From NCBI GenBank assembly GCA_021298215.1, contig JAJTEE010000006.1:1-64000 (forward strand): a stretch of DNA of 64,000 nucleotides, given 5' to 3'. Positions 33,430 to 41,795 of this stretch are shown here, piece by piece. The notes below the pieces were generated by a model that was not told where the DNA came from, did not search any database, and saw only the letters and a list, made by a program, of their open reading frames with translations. The translations under genes and the position numbers were made by a program. The stretch is from Alphaproteobacteria bacterium (GTDB taxonomy: Bacteria; Pseudomonadota; Alphaproteobacteria; Paracaedibacterales; CAITNM01). The first letter of the stretch is position 1; every line of letters starts with the position of its first letter.

Positions 33430-34935
33430 ATGAAGTTTGCAACTAGTTATACGGTTGCGTTCCTTGGCGTGCAGCCCAAGTTGATAGAAGTTCAAGTACA
33501 GTTTGCTCCTGGACTTCCAGCTTTTACGATTGTTGGATTGGCTGATAAGGCGGTTGCTGAGTCAAGAGAGAGAATCCGAGCATGCCTGCATGGATTAGGT
33601 ATGGATATACCTGCGGTTAAACTAACGGTTAACCTAACGCCAGCAGATTTACAGAAAGAAGGCAGCCATTATGATTTGCCAATTGCTTTGGCAATTCTAG
33701 CGGTGATGAATATCATTCCTAAAGACGAGGTAAAAGATTATATATCTTTAGGAGAAATTACTTTAGATAATCGTATCTTGCGTGTTCCTGGAGTTTTGCC
33801 CGCTGCACTTTTAGCTGGCGAATGCTATAAGGGAATTATTTGTCCAAAGGATTGCGGAGCAGAAGCTTCTTGGGCAGGAGAAGTAAGGGTCCTAGCACCA
33901 AGAAGTGTTTTAGAGCTTATAAAGCACTTCAAGAATGAAATTATTTTATCTCAGCCTGAGCCTAAACTAGAAAAAGAAGACATAAACATCCTGGATATGC
34001 AAGAAGTAAAGGCTCAACGCTATGCTAAGCGTGGATTGGAAATAGCGGCGGCTGGAGGTCATAATGTTTTAATGATAGGGCCGCCAGGCGCAGGAAAATC
34101 AATGCTTGCAGCGCGCATGCCAGGAATTTTACCGAAGCTTACACCAAAGGAAGCGCTAGAAGTAACGGTGGTGCATAGTTTGTCTGGTATCACTCCCAGC
34201 GATGGATTAGTAAAAACTCGTCCTTTTAGAGCACCTCACCATAGCGCATCACTACCAGCATTGGTGGGAGGGGGCCAAAAAAGCAAGCCAGGAGAAATTT
34301 CTTTAGCCCATAATGGCGTACTTTTTCTGGATGAATTTCCAGAATTTTCACGAGCGTGTTTGGAAAGCCTACGTCAGCCTCTTGAAACAGGATCAGTAAC
34401 CATTGCTAGGGTTCAACACCATTATACATATCCAGCGAGGTTTCAATGTATTGCTGCTATGAATCCTTGTAGATGTGGATATTTTGGTGACGCAAATCGG
34501 CAGTGCAATAAAATTCCTCGTTGCGCAGAAGAATATCAACAAAAAATATCAGGCCCTATAATTGATCGCTTTGATTTAATTATTCCAGTCCAAGCTTTAA
34601 AACCAGAGGAGCTACAAACAAAAAACACGGAAGAATCTAGTCATAATATTTTGCAACGAGTAGAAAAGGCTCGAGCAAAACAATATGAACGTTATGGCTC
34701 ACATGTCGTCAATGCTTATATAGATAATAGAACTCTTGATAAGACAGTGAGTTTGGAGACATCAGCAGAAACAATTTTTCGACAAGCAATTGAACGCTAT
34801 AACTTATCAGCTCGAGGCTACCATCGCCTCTTACGTGTCGCACGTACCATTGCTGATTTGGATGACAGCCATCCTATAACAAGTCAGCATGTACTAGAGG
34901 CGCTGAATTATAGGCTGAATGCTTTTAAGAGATAA
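33430..34935 (+). CDS. comM: ComM/YifB-family Mg-chelatase-like AAA+ ATPase
   Basis: Hexameric helicase that promotes branch migration in natural transformation. At 501 residues it is full length: an N-terminal Lon-protease-like fold (V-G-L-A-D-K-A-V-A-E-S-R-E-R-I), Walker A G-P-P-G-A-G-K-S-M, Walker B V-L-F-L-D-E-F-P-E-F and four cysteines around M-N-P-C-R-C-G-Y and C-N-K-I-P-R-C. The C-terminal Mg-chelatase domain has S-A-R-G-Y-H-R-L-L-R-V-A-R-T-I-A. It stands alone and is convergent with the 2H-type gene, overlapping it by 11 bases. Confidence 0.94.
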   Translation: MKFATSYTVAFLGVQPKLIEVQVQFAPGLPAFTIVGLADKAVAESRERIRACLHGLGMDIPAVKLTVNLTPADLQKEGSHYDLPIALAILAVMNIIPKDEVKDYISLGEITLDNRILRVPGVLPAALLAGECYKGIICPKDCGAEASWAGEVRVLAPRSVLELIKHFKNEIILSQPEPKLEKEDINILDMQEVKAQRYAKRGLEIAAAGGHNVLMIGPPGAGKSMLAARMPGILPKLTPKEALEVTVVHSLSGITPSDGLVKTRPFRAPHHSASLPALVGGGQKSKPGEISLAHNGVLFLDEFPEFSRACLESLRQPLETGSVTIARVQHHYTYPARFQCIAAMNPCRCGYFGDANRQCNKIPRCAEEYQQKISGPIIDRFDLIIPVQALKPEELQTKNTEESSHNILQRVEKARAKQYERYGSHVVNAYIDNRTLDKTVSLETSAETIFRQAIERYNLSARGYHRLLRVARTIADLDDSHPITSQHVLEALNYRLNAFKR

Positions 34936-35623
34936 TTTGTGTTGTCCTTAAGTTAATGCATTTAATAATTTTAGTGATGTTTCCGTTGTATCCTAATTCC
35001 ACGAGGCCAATGCTAGAAGCATTACCACTCATTTCAACCTCACTGTTCTCAATTGCAAATTGCTTTGCAGCTTCTTGCAGCGTAGTATCTGCAGGATACC
35101 TATAAAACAATGTCATGTGTGGAGTATAAAGTTCTAACACGCCACTTACGCCATAAGTGTTAACCTGTGCTTGTTTGTCAGGGAGTAACGTTTCATAAAT
35201 ATCGCTTGCTCTTTGCAATGGCCATTTTTTATATGGTCTCGCAATTTTTACAATTTTCCTGTGTAATTCATGTAGTAGTTCGGTATTCTCCATACCCCAA
35301 TCAATCCAGCGATCTGCAGTACAGTAAACATCTTTGAATTTGAGATTAAAAGGCTCAAGAGGCAGAGCTTTTACTTGTCCAATGATGTGATTAAGGTCGC
35401 TTCTGCTGCAAGCTAAATGATACAAACTTACGTGCCAAAAATTAGTAGGATCCTCCGAGCCGCTTAATTTTTGCAATTCTGTATTCATTTTCGCAGCTTT
35501 CACAGCTACTTCAGCAGATGGAAAAATAACAATTCCGTATTCTTTTATTTGATCTTCTTCCGTGCAAGATAGCGAACAATTAAAAGCTAAAATTAATCCG
35601 CATAAAATATTGCGTAAAGACAT
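34925..35623 (-). CDS. exported 2H phosphoesterase-like protein
   Basis: The 232-residue protein has an N-terminal hydrophobic signal (about 1-20). The mature part carries two H-x-[ST]-x motifs, H64-V-S66-L in F-W-H-V-S-L-Y and H169-M-T171-L in P-H-M-T-L-F-Y, 105 residues apart. This is the defining feature of the 2H (LigT/cyclic-phosphodiesterase-like) superfamily, which acts on 2',3'-cyclic or 2',5'-linked nucleotides. Most bacterial 2H enzymes are cytoplasmic, so the export signal is unusual. It ends inside the comM 3' region. The substrate is unknown. Confidence 0.65.
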   Translation of the reverse strand: MSLRNILCGLILAFNCSLSCTEEDQIKEYGIVIFPSAEVAVKAAKMNTELQKLSGSEDPTNFWHVSLYHLACSRSDLNHIIGQVKALPLEPFNLKFKDVYCTADRWIDWGMENTELLHELHRKIVKIARPYKKWPLQRASDIYETLLPDKQAQVNTYGVSGVLELYTPHMTLFYRYPADTTLQEAAKQFAIENSEVEMSGNASSIGLVELGYNGNITKIIKCINLRTTQIIS

Positions 35624-35775
35624 TTAATAACATTCAAGATTTATAATTATCCAATCAATTAAAATGAAATTTTTATTTGAGTCAACCTATGAATAAATTA
35701 AGAAGAGGCCTCTTTCTCATTTATCCAAAGATAGACTTTTTGGCAAAATCCGGTTAAAAAGTCAGAATAAGTTAT

Positions 35776-37188
35776 ATGTTAATTGGTCGCGTGAGTTTAT
35801 TAAATTCTATACGAATATCAGGTAAAGAAGTTTTACCTCTTGTTGAGGGCGGAAAAGGTATCTCTGTCTCTAACGGAGAAAGCTCAGGAGCATGGGCAGC
35901 AGCTGGCGGAGTTGGCACATTTTCCGCTGTTAATGCCGATGCACATGATGCAGATGGCAACCTTATTCCAGTTGTTTATCATGGAAAAACGCGCAGAGAA
36001 CGCCATGATGAACTCATCGCTTATGCAATAAAAGGTGGTATAACGCAAGCTCGCCTTGCGCATGAACGCAGCAATGGCCAAGGTCGCATCCACATGAATG
36101 TGCTCTGGGAAATGGGCGCAGTAGAACCAATTTTACACGGTGTTTTGTCGCAAACAAAAGGTTTAGTGCACGGTGTAACCTGCGGTGCTGGCATGCCATA
36201 TAAACTGGCTGAAATCTGTGCAAGCTATGGCGTGTATTATTATCCAATCGTTTCTTCAGCGCGAGCATTTCATATTTTGTGGAAGCGAGCTTATAGCCGT
36301 TTCGCGGATTCTTTGGGTGGTGTTGTTTACGAAGATCCATGGTTAGCTGGTGGACATAACGGTCTTTCCAATAGTGAAGATCCATTAATTCCAGAAGATC
36401 CAATGCCCAGAGTTATTGCTCTTCGAAAAGCTATGCGTGAATGCGGACTTGCAGAGACTCCTATTTTTATGGCTGGAGGCGTTTGGTGGTTATCTGAATG
36501 GGCTAATTGGCTTGATAATCCAGAGATCGGCCCTGTCGCATTTCAATTTGGTACACGTCCACTTTTAACACAGGAAAGCCCTATTTCTGCAAGCTGGAAG
36601 AAAAAGCTTTTAACGCTTAAAAAAGGCGATATTAGGCTTAATCGTTTTAGTCCGACAGGATTCTATTCCTCGGGAGTACGCAATGACTTTATGCAAAACT
36701 TAGAAGATAGATCAGCTCGTCAGGTTGCCTATTCTGTTGATCCAGTAGGTGAGCATACTCAAGCATTTCCAGTAGGTGCAAGAGGGCGTGTTGTCTATCT
36801 TGCTCCACATGATAAAGAATCTGCTGATATATGGGTAAAGCAAGGATTTGATACGCCAATGCGCACTCCTGATAGCACATTGATTTTTGTAACTGAAGCA
36901 GAATCAAATCAGATTCTAACAGATCAAATTAATTGTATGGGTTGTTTGTCGGCATGTAAGTTTAGTAATTGGGCGCAAAACGAGACATGGTCTACGGGTA
37001 AAAAAGCTGATCCAAGATCGTTTTGTATTCAAAAAACACTTCAAGAAATCAGCCATAGTGAAGACGTTGATCATCAATTAATGTTTGCTGGTCATCAAGC
37101 ATATCGATTTGCTCAAGATCCTTTCTATGCCAATGGTTTTATTCCAACAGTTAAACAGTTAGTTGATCAATTACAAACGGGTTATTGA
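35776..37188 (+). CDS. nitronate monooxygenase-like FMN protein
   Basis: A TIM-barrel flavoprotein of the nitronate monooxygenase/2-nitropropane dioxygenase family, 470 residues. Visible elements are the G-V-T-C-G-A-G-M-P turn, P-I-V-S-S-A-R-A, G-G-H-N-G-L near the catalytic region, M-A-G-G-V-W-W and F-Q-F-G-T-R-P at the phosphate site. The C-terminal extension has C-M-G-C-L-S-A-C, which could bind metal; I have seen similar extensions in the long alphaproteobacterial form. The physiological substrate is not known. Its stop lies two bases before the rnhA start. Confidence 0.82.
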   Translation: MLIGRVSLLNSIRISGKEVLPLVEGGKGISVSNGESSGAWAAAGGVGTFSAVNADAHDADGNLIPVVYHGKTRRERHDELIAYAIKGGITQARLAHERSNGQGRIHMNVLWEMGAVEPILHGVLSQTKGLVHGVTCGAGMPYKLAEICASYGVYYYPIVSSARAFHILWKRAYSRFADSLGGVVYEDPWLAGGHNGLSNSEDPLIPEDPMPRVIALRKAMRECGLAETPIFMAGGVWWLSEWANWLDNPEIGPVAFQFGTRPLLTQESPISASWKKKLLTLKKGDIRLNRFSPTGFYSSGVRNDFMQNLEDRSARQVAYSVDPVGEHTQAFPVGARGRVVYLAPHDKESADIWVKQGFDTPMRTPDSTLIFVTEAESNQILTDQINCMGCLSACKFSNWAQNETWSTGKKADPRSFCIQKTLQEISHSEDVDHQLMFAGHQAYRFAQDPFYANGFIPTVKQLVDQLQTGY

Positions 37189-37190
37189 TC

Positions 37191-37661
37191 ATGGATTTCT
37201 TTCAAGATGTTAGCAACGATACACCTATTTTAGTGTATGCAGATGGTGCATGCAGTGGAAATCCAGGCCCAGGCGGATGGGGAGTTGTTGTTTATGCTAA
37301 CGAAAAAACGCTTGAAAAAAATGGCGGAGAGCTTGAAACGACTAATAATCGCATGGAGTTAAATTCCTGTATTGAAGCGTTAAAATTAATACCTAAAAAC
37401 TTTTCCATTACATTGCGCACTGATAGTCGATACGTGAAAGATGGCATCATGCTGTGGGTGGCATCTTGGAAGAAAAATGGATGGAAGGCAGCGGCGAAAG
37501 CACCCGTCAAAAATCAGGATTTGTGGGAAATCTTAGATCATTTATCTCAAGACCGTTTAATTAATTGGGAATGGGTTGCTGCTCATAATGGAGAGCATGG
37601 CAACGAACGTGCTGATATGCTCGCGAAACAAGGAATTGTAATGGCAAAAATGAATAGTTAG
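37191..37661 (+). CDS. rnhA: ribonuclease HI
   Basis: Degrades RNA in RNA-DNA hybrids. I chose the ATG at 37191 (156 residues), just after the upstream stop; the frame also has a TTG at 37185. Catalytic residues are all present: Asp in Y-A-D-G-A-C-S-G-N-P-G-P-G-G-W-G, Glu in N-N-R-M-E-L, Asp in T-D-S-R-Y-V, and the His and Asp in H-N-G-E-H-G-N-E-R-A-D. It is convergent with fliW, one base apart. A second RNase H gene (rnhB) is at 51.8 kb. Confidence 0.96.
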   Translation: MDFFQDVSNDTPILVYADGACSGNPGPGGWGVVVYANEKTLEKNGGELETTNNRMELNSCIEALKLIPKNFSITLRTDSRYVKDGIMLWVASWKKNGWKAAAKAPVKNQDLWEILDHLSQDRLINWEWVAAHNGEHGNERADMLAKQGIVMAKMNS

Positions 37662-37662
37662 C

Positions 37663-38130
37663 TTATGCTAAATAATGTATGATTTCATACCTATCATTGT
37701 CTAAAACAACTTGCCAGCCTTCTTTATGATCTGGTGCTAATATAATAGGCGCTTTTGTGTTCACACAAATTCTTTCTTTACCATTTTCTTGATAAACGGT
37801 CGTTACTAAAAATACAGCAACATCTTCAAAGCCAAGTCCTCTGGCTTGAAGGTGGATTTTTAAGTCATTGGAATCAATAATACGTTTCCCTCCAGGTCCT
37901 GCAGCCGCATCAGCAATTATTAATGTTATGTCTTCTTGTTCCATGGATTGTAAACACATATAGCTATCTGGAGTATTACCAGGAAGTTTCGCAACGATAA
38001 AATTTCGTAAATTATTAAATCCAAAAATTCCATTTTTAAAATAAAAAATATCGTCAAGAGAGTATTCAAGTTCTCCTATTTTTGTTGAGAGGGATCGTTT
38101 TAGTAAATTTGATGTGATGGGCCTGGTCAT
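37663..38130 (-). CDS. fliW: flagellar assembly factor FliW
   Basis: Binds flagellin in the cytoplasm and counteracts CsrA-type repression. The 155-residue protein has the FliW pattern: I-F-x-F-K-N-G-I-F-G-F (about 28-38), F-L-V-T-T-V-Y-Q-E-N and V-N-T-K-A-P-I-I-L. It is the last gene of the flgI-flgJ-flgN-like-flgK-flgL-fliW set, nine bases after flgL, so its natural client may be the adjacent flagellin-like protein. No csrA gene is in the window. Confidence 0.9.
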   Translation of the reverse strand: MTRPITSNLLKRSLSTKIGELEYSLDDIFYFKNGIFGFNNLRNFIVAKLPGNTPDSYMCLQSMEQEDITLIIADAAAGPGGKRIIDSNDLKIHLQARGLGFEDVAVFLVTTVYQENGKERICVNTKAPIILAPDHKEGWQVVLDNDRYEIIHYLA

Positions 38131-38139
38131 GGTATATCC

Positions 38140-39045
38140 TTATTTCTCTAACATTCTTACTGCGTTCTGGGATTTCTGTATTAAACTTGTGAATATATGT
38201 TGGGCAATTTGCTCCATTACGCCTGATGCCATAAGTTCAGCCAATAACCCTTCAATATTGTCTTCGGTGTATTTTGCTTTTATTTCCATTGCTTCTTGGA
38301 TATTCGTTAGGAGTTCATCATCTTGGTCTTCAACACGCTGTATGTCTGCCAATTTATCGTGATATTTTGTTAAAAGTGCTTTTTGAGCGGCTGTTGCTAA
38401 GGCACTTGCTTGCTCAGAAGCTTCATCTGCTCCTGTAGCTGAGCTGTCTAGTTTCATAATGGCTTCGAATAAAGCCTGAACTTCTGCATCAAAATCGTTG
38501 CCTGACAGACTAACGGTATCACCTTCATCATTAATATAAACAGTGATTGATCCAGAGACTGGCGCACTATAATCTACTGGTGATCCGCTATATGCAGCAA
38601 ATGTTGTTGCATTTTTCATAGGGGGGTTCTGTGTTGCAACCCCACCCATGGCATATTCGCCAGATATTGCATTGGAAATGATGCCAATGTCATGGAAAGA
38701 ACTTTTTATGCTTTCTTTTATTGCGTCCAGTCCAGGACGTGTTCCTCCCATTGTGTAGCTTCCAGGCGCAAACTCACTCCGAATTTTTTCAGCTAGCCCA
38801 AGGTATTTATCAATTGCAAAAAGTTGGGATTTTAGACGATCTCCCACAAGAGCATTTCCTTGTTGAAATCCTTCAAGGCGCTTGATTCTATTTGTTTCGG
38901 TAATGCTAACATCAATCTGAGAGGTAGTTTTCCCGGAATAAAAAATCTTTGTTCCTCCAGCCGCAAGCCTTTCGCTAATGTCATGACTTTTTTGACGAGC
39001 GCCTCGCATTTGATCGACTATAGAGCCTAAATTACTAATACTCAT
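38140..39045 (-). CDS. flgL: flagellar hook-filament junction protein FlgL (flagellin family)
   Basis: A flagellin-family protein of 301 residues: an N-terminal coiled region (I-S-x-R-L-A-A-G-x-K-I, about 24-34) and a C-terminal helix (I-F-T-S-L-I-Q-K-S-Q-N-A-V-R-M-L), with a short variable middle. FlgL connects the hook to the filament. Its position directly after flgK favours FlgL, but adjacent fliW and the compact size leave flagellin itself possible. It begins 19 bases after the flgK stop. Confidence 0.78.
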   Translation of the reverse strand: MSISNLGSIVDQMRGARQKSHDISERLAAGGTKIFYSGKTTSQIDVSITETNRIKRLEGFQQGNALVGDRLKSQLFAIDKYLGLAEKIRSEFAPGSYTMGGTRPGLDAIKESIKSSFHDIGIISNAISGEYAMGGVATQNPPMKNATTFAAYSGSPVDYSAPVSGSITVYINDEGDTVSLSGNDFDAEVQALFEAIMKLDSSATGADEASEQASALATAAQKALLTKYHDKLADIQRVEDQDDELLTNIQEAMEIKAKYTEDNIEGLLAELMASGVMEQIAQHIFTSLIQKSQNAVRMLEK

Positions 39046-39064
39046 ATGTTATTTCCTTTATGCC

Positions 39065-41014
39065 TTATTGCCTTCCCATGCGCGCAACGTTATCCATCAG
39101 TCGCCAGTAATGATTTAAAAAGGCAAAATACAAGTCCTGACTTTTTGAAATTTGCATTGATCGAATTGCTATTTCTTGCTCATCCATGCCGTAGTTTTCT
39201 TGAAATAAGGTTTGTTGTTGCTTGTACGCTTCTTCTTGTGCTTCAATTTCGTCATTTAAATTGTTGCTTGATGCTTCAACGTCTTCGACTAACCCTTTCG
39301 CAAACTCTTCAAGCGTTTGTTGAATCGTGCCGCCTGATGCTGTTTGAAATTGAATTTTTGTGCGAGTAAAAAGATCACTCATTTTGCGGCCAATATTCAT
39401 ATCACCCGATACCGCTTGAGCTTCTGTTCCAAGTGCGCTGTCGCGTAATTGATTCATGGAAAAGAATTGAGGATTCGCCAGCATCTTGCTATCCACGCTG
39501 ATACTAGACGCAATGCCTGTTATTGATCCTCCTCGCCAAAAATTAGAGGAAGATGTTAACACATCATTCAAATGAAAGAATTCACTGAACCCATATGCGG
39601 TTGATCTCGGAGCAGCAATAGTTGGAGCATCTGAACCATTTGCGTTACCGAGACTGATACCACAATTGGTATCTAAGGTGGTTATTTGTAGAGCTCCATC
39701 TACAATGCTGGCCGTTGCATGTCCCCTTAGAGTTGCGTTATTACTAATGAGATCACATAAACTATCAACGTCTGTTACACTGCTTAAATCAATATCTACG
39801 TTTAAAGTAGCTAAGTTTGTAGCAGTATTAACAATGGCTATTCTTAAAGTTCCTGCTCCTTCTATGGCTGTAGTACCTGTTAGGGGTGATCCGCCTATAT
39901 ACCCGGGATTGCTTCCTTGTAGTGTTGTTCTTGGCTGGATGGCTGAACTCAAATTATGCAAAGCGTTAAAAGAATCACGTAATCCTGCGGCATATGCATC
40001 AAGTGCTTGAGCAAATTTCATAGAATCTGATTGTAAAAATGACATTAAACCAGACATTGCTCCGCCTTGTGTATTTGCAAAATCGCTGGTGACATCAAAG
40101 ATAAAAGCTTCGGTGCGTCTGTCGTAATAATTTGTGTCGCTTGGGTTTCCTGGAAGAGCATCTGTTCCTGTCGATGGTGATTCTAAAGCAGTTGAATCAA
40201 TATCTAGTGATTGCAGGGTAATGACACCCTTAGCAAATGTTTGAGATGCATCAACAGCAGCAGGAGGATTGTAAATGAATTCTGCTGCCAACGATCCTTG
40301 TACTAAAACACGACCACTCGGAGTATAAACAAGAAAATCACTGTCTCCTCCTTCAGTAACGCTAATTTGTATGTGCTCAGCGAGTTGATCTAGTAAAACT
40401 CTGCGTTGTCTAGAATAAGAAATGTTTGCGTCTTGGTTTGAGCTTAGAGGGTCAATGTTTGCATTAATGGCAGCTATTTCTTTTAATAGCCCATTAATGG
40501 TAGAGATTTCACCAGTCATTTCGCTAGACGCAGAGTTTCGTAAACCCTGTAGTTTGTCGGCAAGAATATTAAGTTGCCGAGTGTGCTCAGCCATCGCATT
40601 AAGTATGGCTTTTTTATTTGCAAGTATATCGCCACCTTGGCTGCATGCAGTATTTATAGCGACCGCAACCTTATTGCCGCTATTCAAGAAAGCACAATTT
40701 TCTACTGAGTCCCCAAAAGCTTTTTGATAGTTTCCTAAATACTTTGCTAGTTCTTCGTTTTGCTTTAATTGAGCTGCCAAAGAATGTAAGTCATTTTCCG
40801 CTCCAGAATCTGTAACTTCTCGAATAACGCCTTCGTCAATACCTATAGCTTTGCCGTTTGAATAGTGAATAGAAGACTCTTGAATTGTTTTTGTGAATCC
40901 TGGTTTATCCATAGCAACCATATCAAGCTCAAGGCGTTTCATTGCCCTTTGTTGATCTCTTAATGCTGCAAGCGCTAGCCCAACTTCTGATCCACCCCAA
41001 ATTGTTCCGCCCAT
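39065..41014 (-). CDS. flgK: flagellar hook-associated protein FlgK
   Basis: First junction protein between hook and filament, 649 residues. The N-terminus (L-A-L-A-A-L-R-D-Q-Q-R-A-M-K...K-P-G-F-T-K) is a divergent form of the FlgK opening that usually reads N-x-A-N-x-x-T-P-G-Y. The D0/D1 helices are followed by V-L-L-D-Q-L-A-E-H-I, and the C-terminal helix carries Q-I-S-K-S-Q-D-L-Y-F-A-F-L, the counterpart of the Q-x-x-Y-x-A-x-A-R family end. The central region is Thr/Ser/Asn-rich as in surface-exposed filament domains. It lies nine bases after the FlgN-like gene. Confidence 0.85.
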   Translation of the reverse strand: MGGTIWGGSEVGLALAALRDQQRAMKRLELDMVAMDKPGFTKTIQESSIHYSNGKAIGIDEGVIREVTDSGAENDLHSLAAQLKQNEELAKYLGNYQKAFGDSVENCAFLNSGNKVAVAINTACSQGGDILANKKAILNAMAEHTRQLNILADKLQGLRNSASSEMTGEISTINGLLKEIAAINANIDPLSSNQDANISYSRQRRVLLDQLAEHIQISVTEGGDSDFLVYTPSGRVLVQGSLAAEFIYNPPAAVDASQTFAKGVITLQSLDIDSTALESPSTGTDALPGNPSDTNYYDRRTEAFIFDVTSDFANTQGGAMSGLMSFLQSDSMKFAQALDAYAAGLRDSFNALHNLSSAIQPRTTLQGSNPGYIGGSPLTGTTAIEGAGTLRIAIVNTATNLATLNVDIDLSSVTDVDSLCDLISNNATLRGHATASIVDGALQITTLDTNCGISLGNANGSDAPTIAAPRSTAYGFSEFFHLNDVLTSSSNFWRGGSITGIASSISVDSKMLANPQFFSMNQLRDSALGTEAQAVSGDMNIGRKMSDLFTRTKIQFQTASGGTIQQTLEEFAKGLVEDVEASSNNLNDEIEAQEEAYKQQQTLFQENYGMDEQEIAIRSMQISKSQDLYFAFLNHYWRLMDNVARMGRQ

Positions 41015-41023
41015 TGTGTCCCC

Positions 41024-41443
41024 CTATACCATATGCTGTACACCAAGACTTGGTGCATAGGAGGTTTTAAAGAATTTTCCGAATGAGTTATAAAATGTCG
41101 GCTTAATTCGTACTTTTTCAAAATACATATCCATCAGTTTTTTGTTGCCTCTGCCGGAAAGATCCAACAGGTCAAGATTCTTTTGCATGGCCTTAGTGAT
41201 GATTTTGAGTAATTCATCTACCTTTTGTTTTTGCGATTTTTCTAATTGTTGCCAGCATGTCGGATCAAGTATTTGATTAGCAAAAAGCTGATTGCTTTTA
41301 AAAAGTTCTGCCTTTTTTTGCAATAAGGAATCTAATTGTGTAAGCCTTGTATCATTTAAATATTGCTCTTCCATTTGCATTACTTGCAAAAGGCTTTCAG
41401 CAGTAGCACAAAAATTTTGATATATTTCAGAGTAAGACATCAA
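41024..41443 (-). CDS. flgN: FlgN-like flagellar export chaperone
   Basis: A 139-residue, mostly helical protein with the FlgN size and placement. FlgN binds FlgK and FlgL in the cytoplasm before export. Helices include L-L-Q-V-M-Q-M-E-E-Q-Y-L and L-D-S-L-L-Q-K-K-A-E-L-F, and a G-R-G-N motif occurs near residue 99. Sequence conservation in this family is weak, so the call rests on position between flgJ and flgK. It overlaps flgJ by 17 bases. Confidence 0.6.
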   Translation of the reverse strand: MMSYSEIYQNFCATAESLLQVMQMEEQYLNDTRLTQLDSLLQKKAELFKSNQLFANQILDPTCWQQLEKSQKQKVDELLKIITKAMQKNLDLLDLSGRGNKKLMDMYFEKVRIKPTFYNSFGKFFKTSYAPSLGVQHMV

Positions 41444-41792
41444 CAGCCTCCCTCTTTTCTTCGGTTGAATGAGATTCGAAAGCTGGGTTAGTAAAACGGT
41501 TTTCTTCAGTGTTATATAAGCTTTTAGCTACGGCTTTTTTAATGTTAAGAGAGCTGGATCCTCCGGCATTAGCCATAACCTCGATGAACATGGAACGTAA
41601 AATTCCAGACGCATGGCTTTCTCCCCAGATAGCGCTATCTTCCGTTGTTTTAAACATTTCTTTTACCATGCTCGCATAACACATAGCCTCAAAATCGCTA
41701 GCAACTTTTTCAACGTCGTCAGGAGCATGAACAAGACCATTCATCCTGTGGATGGATGCTTGAGAATTTATAACAGAAACATCAACGGACAT
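41427..41792 (-). CDS. flgJ: flagellar rod-assembly protein FlgJ (rod-binding domain only)
   Basis: The 121-residue protein contains only the rod-binding domain (V-A-S-D-F-E-A-M-C-Y-A-S-M-V-K-E-M-F, about 26-44) and no muramidase domain, as is normal in alphaproteobacteria. It acts as scaffold and cap for rod growth in the periplasm. It starts three bases after flgI and overlaps the FlgN-like gene. A peptidoglycan hydrolase partner is not in the window. Confidence 0.82.
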   Translation of the reverse strand: MSVDVSVINSQASIHRMNGLVHAPDDVEKVASDFEAMCYASMVKEMFKTTEDSAIWGESHASGILRSMFIEVMANAGGSSSLNIKKAVAKSLYNTEENRFTNPAFESHSTEEKREAVDVLL

Positions 41793-41795
41793 AAT

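Noticed and set aside
36014..36403. A 129-codon minus-strand frame opposite the nitronate monooxygenase gene
   Set aside because: The His/Arg/Leu-rich translation is a shadow of a conserved gene; no family signature.
39666..40010. A 114-codon plus-strand frame opposite flgK
   Set aside because: Antisense of flgK with no signature.
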